From assembly GCA_013396915.1 (NCBI GenBank), contig VWZL01002220.1:378697-442696 (forward strand): a stretch of 64,000 nucleotides of DNA, read 5' to 3'. Shown here one piece after another: positions 1-13,664 of this stretch; position 1 is the stretch's first letter; every line of letters begins with the position of its first letter. The notes beneath the pieces are model-generated. The model had not been told where the DNA came from and made no database searches. It worked only from the letters and a program-made list of their open reading frames with translations. The position numbers were made by a program, and so were the translations under genes. Source of the stretch: Stercorarius parasiticus. Its lineage: Eukaryota > Chordata > Aves > Charadriiformes > Stercorariidae.

Positions 1-3000
1 ATACAAACCTCCAAGAGTCTCAGTGCTGAGGACTTAAACCGCTAACAAGCAATGTGCTTGCTCCATAGATCAGCAGCGACTATCACAGATTTTGCAACAC
101 GAGAGCAACAGCTCATCTGTACCAGAATTAGACACAGGATCCTCACGAGCTTTTCTGTGGCAGCCATACAGGGATGCAAGACCATGCCAGCAAAAGGTGC
201 AGAGACAGGCCTTTGAGCAGATGATTTAACCTCAGAGCATTCATGCTTCACCCTTCGCAGCTGTGACTTGAGGCTCCTTCTAGGTATTTCCAGAAGGCTT
301 CTTCCAAAAGATTTTGTGTCTGACAACTGTGTGCTGCTCTCCAGACACGGAGGGAAAGGAGAAAAACTAAAAAGGGAAATTCAAGAATCTTCTTTCATTT
401 GTAGTTCTTTGATTTAAATGGGTTTATATTTTAAGTAATATGTCCTTTTATTTTACCTCTAATACCTTAAATGATAGATTATTTTTCCCCCTTTTGATAC
501 TCCTGTCAATTTGGAGTTTCAGGTCAAAAATTTTATCCAAAGTGCACAGTTTTAGGCAACTGAATCCAGGCAGAAAAGCTCCGAGTACATGTCTTTGCTG
601 GTTCCCATAGCTTCCAGTGCTTTATAATTAAACATCTCAAACAATAGGACTCAACAGTTACAGCAAGTAATTCTGCTTCCTTTACACCCAATGTTGAGAC
701 AATCATCTCATTTCCAATTCTCAAAGGTTTTTAAGTTATTTAATTTGCTCTGCAAATTAAACACTGGGATTGCTTTTGAAGATGAGGCATTAGGAGTAGA
801 GTTTCTCTCTTTGTTCACCTTTTGAAGGTGTTTCTCACAGCCCTTTGTCCTCCTTGACAGCTCCTGACAGTTTTATAGGCGAGGATGGCAAAGGGAAAGT
901 TGCGTCAAATACTATAGCTGCATTGATGCCTGTCTGTACAAATGCTTTTTGACAGTTAGTAAGGTTAGATACAACAAAATTCCTAATGTTTTTATACTGG
1001 AGGGATTTAAGCATCCTCCTGGAACCAGAATTCATACAGTTTGCCACTCTTTCCAGATGACAGCCTTATAATTAATGGTAATTTTATTTTAAACCTATAA
1101 TCTTGATATTTCAATCACCACTTGAGTAAACAGTGATGATTAAAAGTGAAGCATAAAGTGTCCCCGGGAGATATCTGGTACACAGCACATGAAGAATTAG
1201 TTATACAATTTCCACTGCTAATTCGGAATTCAACATATTTATTTCCATATTCAATTCAGTTTAAAGAAAACCAAACCTCTAAAAAGGATTTTTCAATAAG
1301 TCTTTATAAACATTGCAATTACTACATACATCTTCCCTTTTTCCCCTAGAAATCTGGAAACTACCACAATTATCCCTTAATAATTGGTTTATACAATTTT
1401 TAAACTCTTTAAATCTGTTTGATTGAAGTTAACGGCTGCTGATAGGAACGACTGTTAAGTCAATATTTTGGTGGAAGCAAGATATAAAATATCTCATGAA
1501 GAGCCATCTGTTTCAGTGAAGTTATTCAGAGAAAAGATGCCACTTACAAATTTTATGGACATACTTCACCTTTCCTGAATGATTTATAAAAGCACTTTGC
1601 AGACTTGAAACATCCCTCATCTACCAGGGTATTTTCTCTCATTTAAAATGTGACACCTCTCACTTAAGCTTTGTCAGGTTGCTCCAATCAACAAGTAATC
1701 CCTCTTTGGATAACCTCTTGGATGCTCTCCTACAATTAACATTAATTATTTATTAACTTCTGATTCAGGTAGAGGAGGGGAGCAGGTGGAAACACTGGAC
1801 ATCATCAACTATGAAGCAACTATGAAGCATCAACTATCATCATCCTTAATGAATGCCTGCTCAAGTTTTGTTTGTTCTGTATCCTGCAATCACACACACA
1901 AAAAAAATAAAAGGAGTGACATCTGCATGACTGTATTCCTACCAAATGGTATGTATTCTCACATCTTTCAAAACACTGGCTAGCGACACCTCTAATTAAA
2001 AACGTAAGTATCACACCATGGAGACACTGATATAGAAAGCACCCTGGTATTTGAGACACAAAGCTCCAGTCCTGGAAGAGCTTCAGTATATAAATATTTC
2101 CTTCTGAATGTTTTCTAACCAAAATACAGGCATATCTGCCCTACCCCTTTAGTTTGTTAATAATATTTGTTTGATATTTACATTATGGGGTAAATACTTA
2201 ATGCATAGTGAATGGGATTCATTTTAAATTAAGACAAATGGGTACATCTTTCCACAGGTCTACAGATGTCTAGGCTCTCATTTTGCTAAAGGCAACTTTA
2301 GAGCTCATCCTAAAATAGGGACCTAGTACCTGGTCAGCATTCTTTAGGGTCCAAGGATTATAGGGATATGATCTTCATTTACTATAATGGTAGTGTAGTT
2401 ACATACACATGGACACAAAATTGGTACATCTAAGTCTCAAACAATTCCACCATCATGTCTGTTCCAAGTTACTCTAAAAGACAGAATGAAAGCCAAAAAT
2501 CCTAAGACAGAAAATGGAATTCATTATTTATGGGAAGTCTTTTGAGGACAGTCTAGGGATATTTCAGTTGAATGAGGAAACTAACAAGATGATGTATGGA
2601 ACAATGCAGAATGATGAATACAGACAAAATGCAATTCAGTCCTATTTGCCGTTTGTGCTGGGGACATGCTATTTCCAGATTCTTCACTCATTTGCTGATT
2701 TATTTTTAAAACACAAATTTGCAAATGTCTAGAGAGTGACAGAGATATTCTGAAGCAAATCAACCTATTTAATCTAGGTACACAAGAAAGAACAAAAAAG
2801 TTGTATAGTCATTGCTTCATAAATATCTACAATACATCTTCATATAGCAAGAGAAACAATGGGGTTTTCTATCATATTTTCTGCAAAGTTGTTTTAATCT
2901 GCCTTTTTAACAGTTTTTTAAAGTTCTATACTCAGGACAGACCAGAAGAACTTGCATGGATGAGCAAGAACTTTTTCAAATGCTTTAGAGCATTTATTGT

Positions 3001-3153
3001 CCGTATCACAGAAAAGAGCAATCACAAAAATCTCTGAGAAGTACTCTTCAAAATATAGTGACATAAACTAATATTAAAAAAGTGCATAAAACCAGGAGAA
3101 TATTACAATATACTGAAATGGCATAGGAAAGAAGAAAGATGTTTTAAACTTAC
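1..3153 (-). other. MEI4: MEI4 intron 3, 5' part (continues beyond the window)
   Basis: This intron begins with GTAAGT at 3153. I searched both strands for the next MEI4 exon and found nothing resembling the family's C-terminal region. The sequence is AT-rich and unique-looking, with no recognisable mobile element. A 95-codon open frame on the minus strand (326-42) follows a passable CACACAG acceptor in the right phase, but its peptide does not resemble MEI4; it is listed as an observation rather than an exon. Confidence 0.8.
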
Positions 3154-3713
3154 CCTGTTGACACTGCTGTTTCTTAAAATAATCTGAATCAGATTTTTCT
3201 TAAATTCTTCCAGCTTCTTGAAACACTTCTTCAGAACATGATTAGATAATTTACTATCAGTTATTAAACTGATCAAAACACAAACTGCTTCACTGAGAAA
3301 ATTCGAAACTGGAAATTTAGGGCTGTTGTAAAAAATAGTCAGTCCATCAAGCAACTGAGACACTGAATTGCATATGGTGAGAGAATCATTCTCAAGCTCT
3401 GTGAAGTCTGCTTGAAGAATTCCTCTTTCTGACAGTTTTCTTATTTCAAGCAGATGTTGCAAAAATTGTACTGGAGCAGTCAGAGATTCCTCCTTGCCAG
3501 CACAGCAAAGATTCAATGGAGGAACTCTTTCCAACCAACGTTTAGAAGTGTTGACATTATGTTCAGATTGGTGAAAATGAGAAGCTATGCCTAAAGAATC
3601 AAATGCATAATCATTAGAGACATCACATCCAGAGTCTTCTAGCTGGCTTGAGTAACTCATAGGGTCTATACATTCCTGATCCAGAAGAGTTTCAGCAGAG
3701 GCATCTGGTTTTC
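3154..3713 (-). CDS. MEI4: MEI4 coding exon 3 (residues 98-284), central helical region
   Basis: The acceptor is TTTGTTTCAG (AG at 3715-3714), and the donor is CAGG|GTAAGT (intron from 3153). The exon is 560 bp, entering in phase 1 (joined codon GGA, Gly98) and leaving in phase 0 after Asn283-Arg284. Blocks shared with mammalian MEI4 are QLEDSGCDVSN (121-131), QFLQHLLEIRKL (180-191), QLLDGLTIFYNSPKFP (217-232), EAVCVLISLITDSKLSNHVLKKC (239-261, the core of the match) and KKLEEFKKNLI (263-273). Residues 132-178 look poorly conserved. The second half is strongly helical, in keeping with the alpha-helical repeat fold known for the MEI4 C-terminal part. The frame stays open past the donor for another 17 codons, but GTAAGT and the point where similarity stops both place the boundary at 3154. 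The rest of the protein (the human protein is about 385 residues) is not in the window. Confidence 0.96.
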
Positions 3714-5595
3714 CTGAAACAAACATGAAAGTTATGTTTGTGTAATACTTAAATACATGCTTATGGAAAGCATCATATACCCTTTCTCCTTTTGCTTCCA
3801 TGCAAAAATCATGTAATACATATGTTATCTTTGCTGCCCAAGAACTTCCCATGACTAGAATTTAGCTGTGGAATAAGGTGGCATTTTTAAATTAAAGTTA
3901 AAACTTTTAGAAGGTACTGTCTATTTGTGAACATGATGTTTTATGCTCACAGTAATAAGAACAGTAATTTTGAGTTTAAAAATTACTGATGTTTTAAGTT
4001 TTCACATATATAACTTAAGCGGACATCATATAAACAATTTAAGTGGACATCTGTACTCCCATTGATTCCCAGGGAAGGAAATGCATGTAAATTTCTGGCC
4101 CCCCCAAACATTTTCACTACTTCTATTCTCAATAACTCAGACTGCTTTTAAAAGACAGTGAAGGTCTGTTACTATAACTGCATCAAATAAGATCTTCTCC
4201 TTTACATGTACTCTTTCTCCCCAGTCAGGTAAGGAATTCTAACAGAGTCAAAGCTGAACAGAACATTACACTTGAGATTTTTATTATTTTACAAAGAAAA
4301 GCATTCAGAAACAAAAATTTCTCCAGTCACCACCTATCTCATACCATCATCTTCAAAGACACACAAAATACATTACAGAAAGTATGCACTGCATTCACAC
4401 TATTAAATTATTTTCATACACCACTGTAGAATCTCTTTCATCCTATTTCACACATTAGATACATTTAAGTCAGTACCTCAGGGCATAAACTCTGTACTAG
4501 GTGACAACAGACTCCCTCTGTGCTGCATGATACCAGTGCCAAAAGATTACAGCCAAAACAAGCAAGAGATACTAAAGCAGTGAAGTGGAAGACCAACACG
4601 CATAAACATCTCAGTGCCACAAGGCAAGGCTAGAACCCCATCTGACCACCTCCTGGCTGTGCCCTGCTTACTGTGGCACAGCCACAAACTTCTTTTCATT
4701 TCACTTTTGAAAAACATGCATGTACTGTTCATATTTTCCACAAGGATTCAAAGCAATACCATACTCCTCTGTGTTTGTATTCTTAAATGAATAAGAAGAT
4801 TTAACAGACGGTTTGGCATGACAGGAAATAAATGTTCTATTTCATGGCAAGTTAAAAAAAAGCATTTTCAACATCACTAGGTACCAATCTACAGTATTCT
4901 GTACACCAAGGAAACAATACTCAAAAAAGTTTATACAGACTTCATTAAATATAGAATTTAAAATTGAATTCTGACCATTACTTCAGTCTCTGAAGACATG
5001 CTAGATTATCCAATGAGGGTAATACTATTGAGATCAATATGGACAACTTGGCTTATTTATTTATTTATTGTTTAGTTTCATGCCTTTAACATTCAGACAT
5101 ACCCAAAATTGAACGGGATTGGTGCCAACTGACTCACAATGAGAGGGTTAACTGTACAGGAATCAACCTACATTTCCAGGAGGTAGGAAAAGCGGGGCTT
5201 GCAAGGCCAGCCTAGCATTTTATATATTAACACTGTTCTCAAATGCCCTGCATACCCAAAATTGGAAAGCAAGCAAAGCAGCAAAGCACACTTCCCATGG
5301 TCTGACTAACAAAAACAGGCATTGATCTGTCACATGCTCTCTCCCTAGGGTTTTGAGCAAAAGACATTCCAGAAGAAAAAAAGTGAAAGTTTTTTTTCTG
5401 GTGCTGTTTAAGTAAAATAAGCCCTTCCAGGGAATCCATCTACTGTGAGTTTCACTACGTGGATATCTTGGTCCTGTTCTTAATCCCATGGTGCAACACG
5501 AAAATTGCTTTCAAGGATGTAATGCCAAGAGTCAAAAGAAACAAAGCAATAACTAGGTGCAAAAAAACATATGTATGTTTGCTGATTCTATTGTT

Positions 5596-5660
5596 GAAGG
5601 AAAAAAAAAAGAGAGACATGAAAGAAAGAAGAAGAAAAGGGGAAGGAAAGAAGGAAAGAA
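5596..5660. repeat. polypurine tract (A/G simple repeat)
   Basis: About 65 bases that are nearly all A or G: an A10 run, then GAAA, GAAG and GGAA units, with only an isolated CAT interrupting. Such tracts can adopt triplex structure, but no function is implied. It accounts for the charged, low-complexity open frame on the plus strand here. Confidence 0.8.
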
Positions 5661-7025
5661 CAATACAGAAATATCCACTGGAACCAAACTTTAGACTGCC
5701 CCCAAACAAAAGAGGCAGCATATTCAACAAAACACTCCTACCAGTAGGAGACAGTGTTGAATTTATACTTTGGTTCCTACTCACTGAGATATCAAACTCC
5801 TGTCCCATGATGAACTTCCAGAAAACCCTGTTATAGTAAGTCCCCAAGAGCAGCATATTTCCAGTTCAACAAATAACACAAAATGACAAAATGCTTTGTA
5901 ATTTATATGTTCTAGTCATCTGGGGAGGAGGTAGAAGTTACCTTTTTAAAAAATAAATAAGTCACCCACCAGGAAACACTCGTTATTTCTCTAAAAATAT
6001 CTAGAAACGGTTTACCGTTTACTTCTTGAAAAAAGGTAAACAAATCCCTTTGTACTTACCTACTATTTAAATGACAAAGCAGTTTTGATGTTCACACCAT
6101 GTGGTTATCAAGTGAAAAAAAAAAAGGGGGAACAGCATTAAGCCTATTAAGCCTGCCTCACACTAAAAATAATCTTTAAACGATAATTTCAAGAACATTT
6201 GACAATAAATATACCGGAATAAGAAATACGAAAGTTTAGTGCAGATGATAAACTAACTGCAAAATTTTATAATGCCTTTATATAGGTAATGAAATACCTA
6301 GTCGTGAGCAATTTTACAGTCTCCTTAAATATTTCACATCAGATTCAGGAAATCTTTAAACTCTTTAGGACCTAAGCTCCTTACTAAATTAAGATCCTGA
6401 GCTCAAAATCATAATTGTGTGCTGCCCAAACAAAGCAAGGTAGGGTCACAAGAACAGCCTTGGGGTGCAAACGCTGAAAAACAGACATCCCTCTACACAT
6501 ACCCACCACTGCAGAAAGTGTTTGGCCTGAAAGCCACCAGTCATTCAAGGGTCAAGGCAGTGACTTGCATACTGTGTATAGTACGTAAGGAAGGTTTGTA
6601 AGCACTTCTGTGAGGCATTAGAACTCAAATATACATACTGCTGTGGGACCACAGAATACATAGGCTTTTATCAGGGGAGTGAGATGCAAATCAGTCTCAT
6701 GATCAGAGAGTGTAGAGTCCTCAGCTAGTCCTGAGGAAGCAGAGTCCAGCAAACACCAAAGTCCACCCCATCTCCCAGGTGAATTCTGTCTCTTCTGAAT
6801 AGCCATCTTAAAACAGACACCAAGACTCAGTTCACCAACAAGAAAGGGAGGAGGAGGAGCCAGCTGCTTCATCAGGCCAGGAAAACACCTTTTGTCTCAG
6901 AGCTATGAAGAGACAAGGGAATGACTCAGCTCCTGGTCCTACCCGACGCGGAGTAAGAGAGGCAGCATTTGTAATATCCATGTAGCAGGAGCAGGGTGGT
7001 GGAAGACGCTTTCTCAGACACCTAT

Positions 7026-7296
7026 TGCGATAGGACAAGGGGCAATGGTTTTAAACTAAAAGAGGGAAGATTCAGACTAAATAGATAAAGAAGTTTTTTA
7101 TTATGAGAGTGGTGAAACACCGGAACAGGTTGCACAGAGAGGTGGTAGATATGTCATCCCTGGATACATTCAAGGACAGGTTGGATGGGGCTCTGAGCAA
7201 CCTGATCTAGTTGAAGATGTCCCTGTTCATTGCAGAGGGGTTTGGACTAGATGACCTTTAAAAGTCCCTTCCAATTCAAACTATGATTCTATGATT
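7026..7296 (+). mobile_element. CR1 LINE, 5'-truncated 3' end
   Basis: The CR1 3' region in sense orientation: 'ATAGGACAAGGGGCAATGG', a run corresponding to 'ggaacaggttgc(c)cagagaggt', 'caggttggatggggctctgagcaacctgatctag', then 'gactagatgacc' and the terminal 'ATTCTATGATT'. Only about 270 bp of the end of the element survives, with several substitutions and no coding capacity. It is antisense to MEI4 within intron 2. Confidence 0.95.
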
Positions 7297-10200
7297 ATCA
7301 CTTGAAAATCAAAACCAATTACATTAGACATGTAAAGCGCTCTTAAAACTGTTAAAATTGAGAGGCTCAGTTCCACTTCTAACAAAAAAAAAAAAGACAA
7401 TTAAAACAAAATGAGACAATCTTAGAAACCTCTTTGATGATACTGCACTCTGCTTTCCAAGTAGCTGTTCAGCCAATAACTTCTAAAAGGAAATGAAACC
7501 ATATGTGAAACTATTCATATTTTTCCCCTATTGTCTTCACTTCTCCGCTTCTTAATTTTTCAGGACTCTGTTATTCTTCGTTTTATCTTCATTGATTGGT
7601 TTTTACAAGTGCACTTTCCATGAATGACGAATTAAGTTTATTCTCTTCTTTAAAAAAAAAAAAGTCTCCTCACACATATTAAGTGTTTTCTTCACATTTT
7701 GTTCATGTGCAAGCCTGTCTCTGTTCTGCTGTTTTCATTACTAACCAAGCTGGCTGGTTGAGAAAAAACATCTCTCCCTCCTCCCTCATGAACACCATCG
7801 TTGTTCTGATCTGGAACCAAGCCAAACTTCTGTATATATCAAAGCAAAGAAATACTGTTTCACATAGCTTCATATTATTTTGAAATAATAACAAAAGCCA
7901 TCCAGGAGTCTCCAAATGAACACATTTCAGAAACTGTGTATCCCACATTTTGCCTCTGCATTTCCATGTTTTTTTTACAACCAGCTTGGAAAAAAAAAAG
8001 CTAGTTTAAAGCTAAGGTATTCCATGCTGACGTACTTTGTCCCATTTTGGAATAATGTCATAGAAATGAATACAGGACTGAGTATGTAAAATTCTCAAAT
8101 TAATTGTTCAATGCCAGGATTTAAATGTTTCGCAGAAGGTTTAGAAGCATATACTTCAATTTGCAAGGGATTTTGCTTACATAAAGCATCTAAATGTTGA
8201 TAATTCAGTAAGAACCAAGAAGGATTTTGAGGATATAAACATTCATTTTTAGGGGATTTCTGTAGAAGACACCACAAATCTTTTGTACTTCAAGTCAAAT
8301 AAAGAATACTTGCAGCAAACATTGAAAGATTGATAATCAGGTAATGAACATACAGATCTGGGTCAGTTAATGCTCATGAAGCAGCTTTCACGACAAAAGA
8401 TCTAACATATGCTTTACAATATTGACCATCTCAATGAGATGACTGAAATTTGAGTTCTAAGCTAGATGGGGGATATTTCAAGATAATAAGTGAATTAATG
8501 TTACCTGTGAAGACTGCCTGTCTGAACTGCTACTACCGAACTGGAAGTACTACGTCTTATTAAAAAAATTTGCATTGGGTTCCTTTGCCCCAAAAAAATG
8601 TGCTTAGAACAGCTGCAGCAAGGCCATCTGATAAGACAGACCGCATCTGCTTTCAAAGGGATAAAGTTTCCACAACCAAAACAGGCCTGTTATCCATGGA
8701 AGGAGCAGTACTCTGAGATTTCAATGAATCATTACACTCCAGCTGGTGCTTTTTCCAGATTGCAAATTAACTTATTTAATTATCCTGAAAAGGCCTCAGC
8801 TTTCATAAAGTTCCCCATTGTGTCACTACAATTATGGAGAACAGATTTATCTCATCATCATATTCCAAGAGCCATATTCCCATAAATATGTGCTAAACAC
8901 ATTTTAACTCCATTTCTGTCATCTCATGTATTTGTTCTCAATTCCCTGCTCCCTTCCTAAACAAATAAAATACTTTTTAGGTTGTGAGGCATTACTTGCA
9001 ACGCTGCCTACTTGTTTTAGTACCACTGGTAGAAGCACAGAAATGTACTAGTACACTTAAGATGTCAAATGACAGTTCATTTTTTAATTACTGTCTGTGT
9101 GACACCATCATGCCTTAGAGAAAATGCTGAGATGACACTTACTTAGACTGGGTTGTCCTTATGGATCTGTATGGAGAGAAAGCCACCTTTTCAGGGCAGG
9201 GGGGAGGAATGACACAGACGAAGGGAGGAAGAATCTCTTCATGCAAAAACATCACATCCCTAAGCATCAGACAAAAATAAGCAGATCCGCTTCCCATGGT
9301 GACATCAAACTAAGTGTTGACTGCTGCACAATGGGGAATCCTCTCACCTTGGAAAAAGGAAGCTAGAAAAAGAGATGCCAAAGATACCCCTCAGAGGCTG
9401 GCAATTCCTCTGCAATTGTCGTTCTTTTGCATTCCTTGCTTCCTGCCAAATACCAGGGGGGAAAAAGTGATGACAGGACACAGCAATCTAACAGCAATCT
9501 ATAACAGCAGCTCACTCAAACATACTGACCTGAAGAAATAGTTTTTAAATAAGCATACCGTGATAACTTGGAAAATCTAGTCTGTATTCCTCTACCTTAC
9601 TACCATACCATAAGAACTAAAATCTTTGCTAAGTGCTATTCAGGGCAGCTGTAAACATTTCACACTGTTTCATCTTCTTTCCAGGGAGGGAAGTAATTTC
9701 TCCTAATAGACTAATTTGTTTTTATCATTATTATTCATTCTGATTTGGACTGCTGCTCCCTCCACTAATGAGGAAGATGCCTTTATGAGGCTGCAGATAA
9801 CATATTCTCTGAGGAATCAGCGTATGTTTTGGTCTGATCTTTCTGAATTAATCTGATTGGTTCCTCTTTGAAAATAAGCCTAAAAAAAAATAATCTATTA
9901 TCAATTATGCTATCCCACTGCTCCTTTTAATGTAAGCAGGCAGAGGAAACATCACAAGTTAAGTTATTTAAGTCATGGTGGAGAGTCTGCCCTTTCAGGA
10001 GGTTTGAAATCAAATTATGCAGAAAAGATTTTGACTGGCTATCACTCTTCTGCTCTCATCAAAGCAGTTCTCATCTGATCGACGAAGTGGTGGGGCTTTA
10101 AGCTGAGCACCCAGAGTTTCTGCCTCTCCCTGCTGAGCAAGAAACACCCAAGCCATGACTTACAGGGAAGTGGAAAGGGAAGAGGTGGCAGAATGCTGTG

Positions 10201-12557
10201 GCCCAGAACAAGGCTGCTGGTAAACTGGAGTTGTGTGTTATTTCTAATTAGTTTTACTCCAGCCGATGAGCTGGTTGGTTCCCAATCTATATGCTTCTGC
10301 AGCAAGTCTGAGCTTGAAGCAAGAAGAAAGGAGACTGAATTGTCTTCATTCATACTAATCTACAAAGAAAACTGCTCCCTTTTTCCACACGTACAACTAA
10401 ATGCCTCAAGAAACACACTAAGTTAAGGAGTGAAGCAGGAGATACAAAAATCTTTTTGTCTCTGGCTCTTATTCCCTAGAGATACAAGTTGCTTCAAATG
10501 TCTTGACACGGGAAGAATTTAGGGGACAGTATCCTCAAAAGTCAAACACAGCCTTAGGACAGAGTTAAAAATCAGACGTTCACGTTAATCACATTCTGAC
10601 TCAGAGTTCAGCATTTCCCTAAACACACAGACACACTATGGTGGAGGGTTTGGCAGCCATACGCTACTGTGGAGGCTAAGAACACAGGACAGGACTTCAG
10701 GGCATGGCAGATGAAGTTCTACTGTAAATGATCTATAAAAGGAAGAACAAACTAATTTAAAAAAAAAAATGGGGGGGAGAATCTGATTTTTTTATTTTTT
10801 TTTAATTAGAGGAGCAAGCAGCTCAGTAAATTCCTACTGACTGCATAAAGGAATACTATGAACCAAGATTGAAGGTGAAGCTAAGGAAGAGAGAATACAT
10901 ACTCGAAACAAGTTTTGCTAAAAATACACTCTGGATAACTGATTTGGAACCCTTCAAGAGTATCAGCCTAAAGCAACCAAGGCAATAAATATCTATCCTC
11001 TAAATTGTCATTCCTAAAATACATGCTTGGCAAAAAAGGGTAGAGTATGCATTTATGTCTTCTTAGGTTGGAGTAACAGCTGCAGGCTTTTCAGATCTCT
11101 TTACCAGAGGCTACCAAGAAACAATATGATTGTTGATTTGATGAGCTGATAACAGCTAAGGAATTTGTCCTAGAAGACAGGTGCTTCAATCCGTGAATCT
11201 ATCACTTCATCGATGCTTTGTAAGACCCTTTGTCTTTTCATGTAGCTCCAAAGCAAAGTAACAACAGAATGCTAAAATATTCTATATTCTTATTCTTGGA
11301 ATAACACCAACAACTTTCTCTCCTTCTTTCTGTGAAATTTCAATATGAATCAAAGAAAGGCAAGAAACTTTGATTAATATGAAATCTGGGGTTTTTTCTA
11401 CCCACAGGCATTGTTGTTAGGACAATACTGGCAAAGTGAAAAATAATGAACGGACTATTACAGAAAGATTTGCTTCTCCTCCTCCTCTTCAGATAGCTGA
11501 TGTACAGCCAGAAGTAACCCCATGTAAAAGTAATACTAGTGTCCTTGTATTCAGAGCTACACATTAAGTCAAATAATGAACTTTTATTGAATATATATCA
11601 CAGCAATTTTATAAAAAACACATTAAACTGTAACAACTCATACTACCGAACAGTTTACCTGTAGCAATGCATGCTCCTCCCCCTCAGCGAGGAAACCCAA
11701 ACTTTCTTAGGGTCTCTCAGGACAAATAACTAGTCAGGTAGGACAAAAATAATTTAGACAACGTATCTTTAAAAATGGATACCTTGTTCTTTCTCCTGCA
11801 GGTACTTGTGCATCCATGCCATGTGCAACTTTATGTGGAGAAGAAAAACAGGCACTGCAGCTTCAAAGAGCTCACAAGTTTCACACATTAGGGAAATAAA
11901 ACTCCATGGGCAGTCCCTGATCATTCCTGAAGCCTCTGAAAGACCTACTATTATTATGACAAACAGCAGGTGGGAGAGGAAAGCCCTCATACTCGGAATG
12001 CAGAGCAGCTGCAAAGTGAACCTTGGCTGAAGGACTCGAACTCTTCAGCTTTCAATAGGCAGCAGCAGGCACAAATGCAGTACCTGATCATGGGACTTTT
12101 TCTAAGTCAGTCAGCGTATTTCTAGCAGAATGGAGAGGGATGTCATTTGTGGCCAATTCACCATATCCATACTAATGAATATCGCAATGGGTGAAGTCAA
12201 CCATAAACTGTAAAGTAAGAGTGTTACTCCTGTACAGGTAATGAAGAGAGCACAGAAAATTTAGTGCAGCTGTAGACATCTAAAATTAGAAAAGACTTAC
12301 CACATTTTCGGTCTGTGAAAAAACTCCACTGACTAGAGCAATGAAAATCAGCATCCTTTGGAAAAGGTGTTATTCACCAGGGACAGTTGCTTTCCTCTGC
12401 TTATCTCGCAACTAGAAGAGCTTACTTTGTCAAGTGAAATATCAGTACTGCTCAGTTCAACAGCTTGAGGTAAAGAATCTTTAAAAGTTAGACTTGAAAC
12501 ACAGAAGCTGCAGATTAATTGATTGCATTTCTAGTGTTTGATGCAAACATAGCCCCC

Positions 12558-13664
12558 CACCTGTGAAGGAAGAGTTGGTATGCAACTATTACAGGAGCTT
12601 GACCCCTACAAATCCACAGGTGCTAATGTTATCCACTGGAGGGTGTTAAGAGAGCTGCCTGATGTTGTTGCGAGGCAGCTCTACATAATATTTGAGAAGT
12701 TGTGGAGATTGAGGGATGTCCCAGAAGACTGGAAGAAAGCTAATGTCTCACCCATCTACATGAAGGGCTTAAAGGAGGATCCAGGAAATTATAGGCCCAT
12801 CAGTCTTACTTCAGTCCCTGGGAAAGTCATGGAATGAATCTTCCTAGGGGCTACCCCAAGTCAAATGAAGCACGTGACTGGGAAAAGCCAGCATGGATTC
12901 ACAAAGGCCAAATCATGCTTGACAAACCTGATCACCTTCTACAACAAAGTAACCTGCTCAGTTGATGTGGGGTGAGCAGTAGACATTGTCTACCTGGATT
13001 TTTCCAAGGCTTTCAGTACAGTTCCCCACAACCTCCTCCTAGAGAAACTGATGCATTACGGTCCAGACAAGTGGTCTGTGCAGTGGGTGGGGAAATGGCT
13101 GACAGGCTGCACCCAGAGGGTGCTGGTAAATGGCTCCTTTTCAAACCGGCAACATGTCAGCGCTTGTCAGGCCACACCTGGAATACTGTGTTCCATTTTG
13201 GTCCCTGCTATACAAAAAAAAGATGGGGACAGTCTGGGGAGGGTCCAGAGAATGGGCACCAAGATGATGAGAGGACTGGGAAGCCTGCCATATGAGGAAA
13301 GGCTGAGAGAACTGGGTTTGTTCAGCCTTAAGAAAAGAAAGCTTAGGGGAGACCAGTATTTAAAGGGTGGCTACAAAGAAGATGGAGACTCCCTTTTTAC
13401 AAGGAGACACATGGGAAAGACAAAGGGTAATGGGTACAAATTACTCCTGGGGAGATTCTGATTGGACACAGGAGAAGAATTTTTCACCATGAGAACAATC
13501 AGCCATTGGAATAATCTCCCCTGGGAAGTGGTAGATTCCCCAACATTGGACACTTAAGATTGAGCTGGACAGGGCGCTGGGTCGTCTTGTCTAGACTGTG
13601 CTTTTGCCAAGTGAAGTTGGACCAGATGATCCTTGGGGTCCCTCCCAACCTGGTATTCTATATG
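12558..13664 (+). mobile_element. CR1 LINE with internally deleted reverse transcriptase
   Basis: Sense-orientation CR1 in MEI4 intron 2. The N-terminal reverse transcriptase region is readable (LDPYKSTG, VPEDWKKANVSPIY, EDPGNYRPISLTSVPGKVME, then a stop; YLDFSKAFSTVPHNLL after a second stop near 12974). At about 13155 the sequence jumps from the NGSFSNRQ region straight to [15 protein letters not shown] in another frame, so the block carrying the FADD catalytic motif is missing. It continues in a shifted frame with RMGTKMMRGL and YEERLRELGLFSLKKRKLRGD, then the 3' UTR ending 'cccaacctggtattctatatg'. The element is dead: it has at least two stops, frameshifts and a large deletion. Confidence 0.95.

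Noticed and set aside
5455..5856. 133-codon minus-strand and 125-codon plus-strand overlapping frames
   Set aside because: Both are shaped by the polypurine tract; neither shows a motif, a start context or an exon structure.
13051..13461. 136-codon plus-strand open frame
   Set aside because: It is a mixed-frame read-through of the deleted CR1 element, not a gene.
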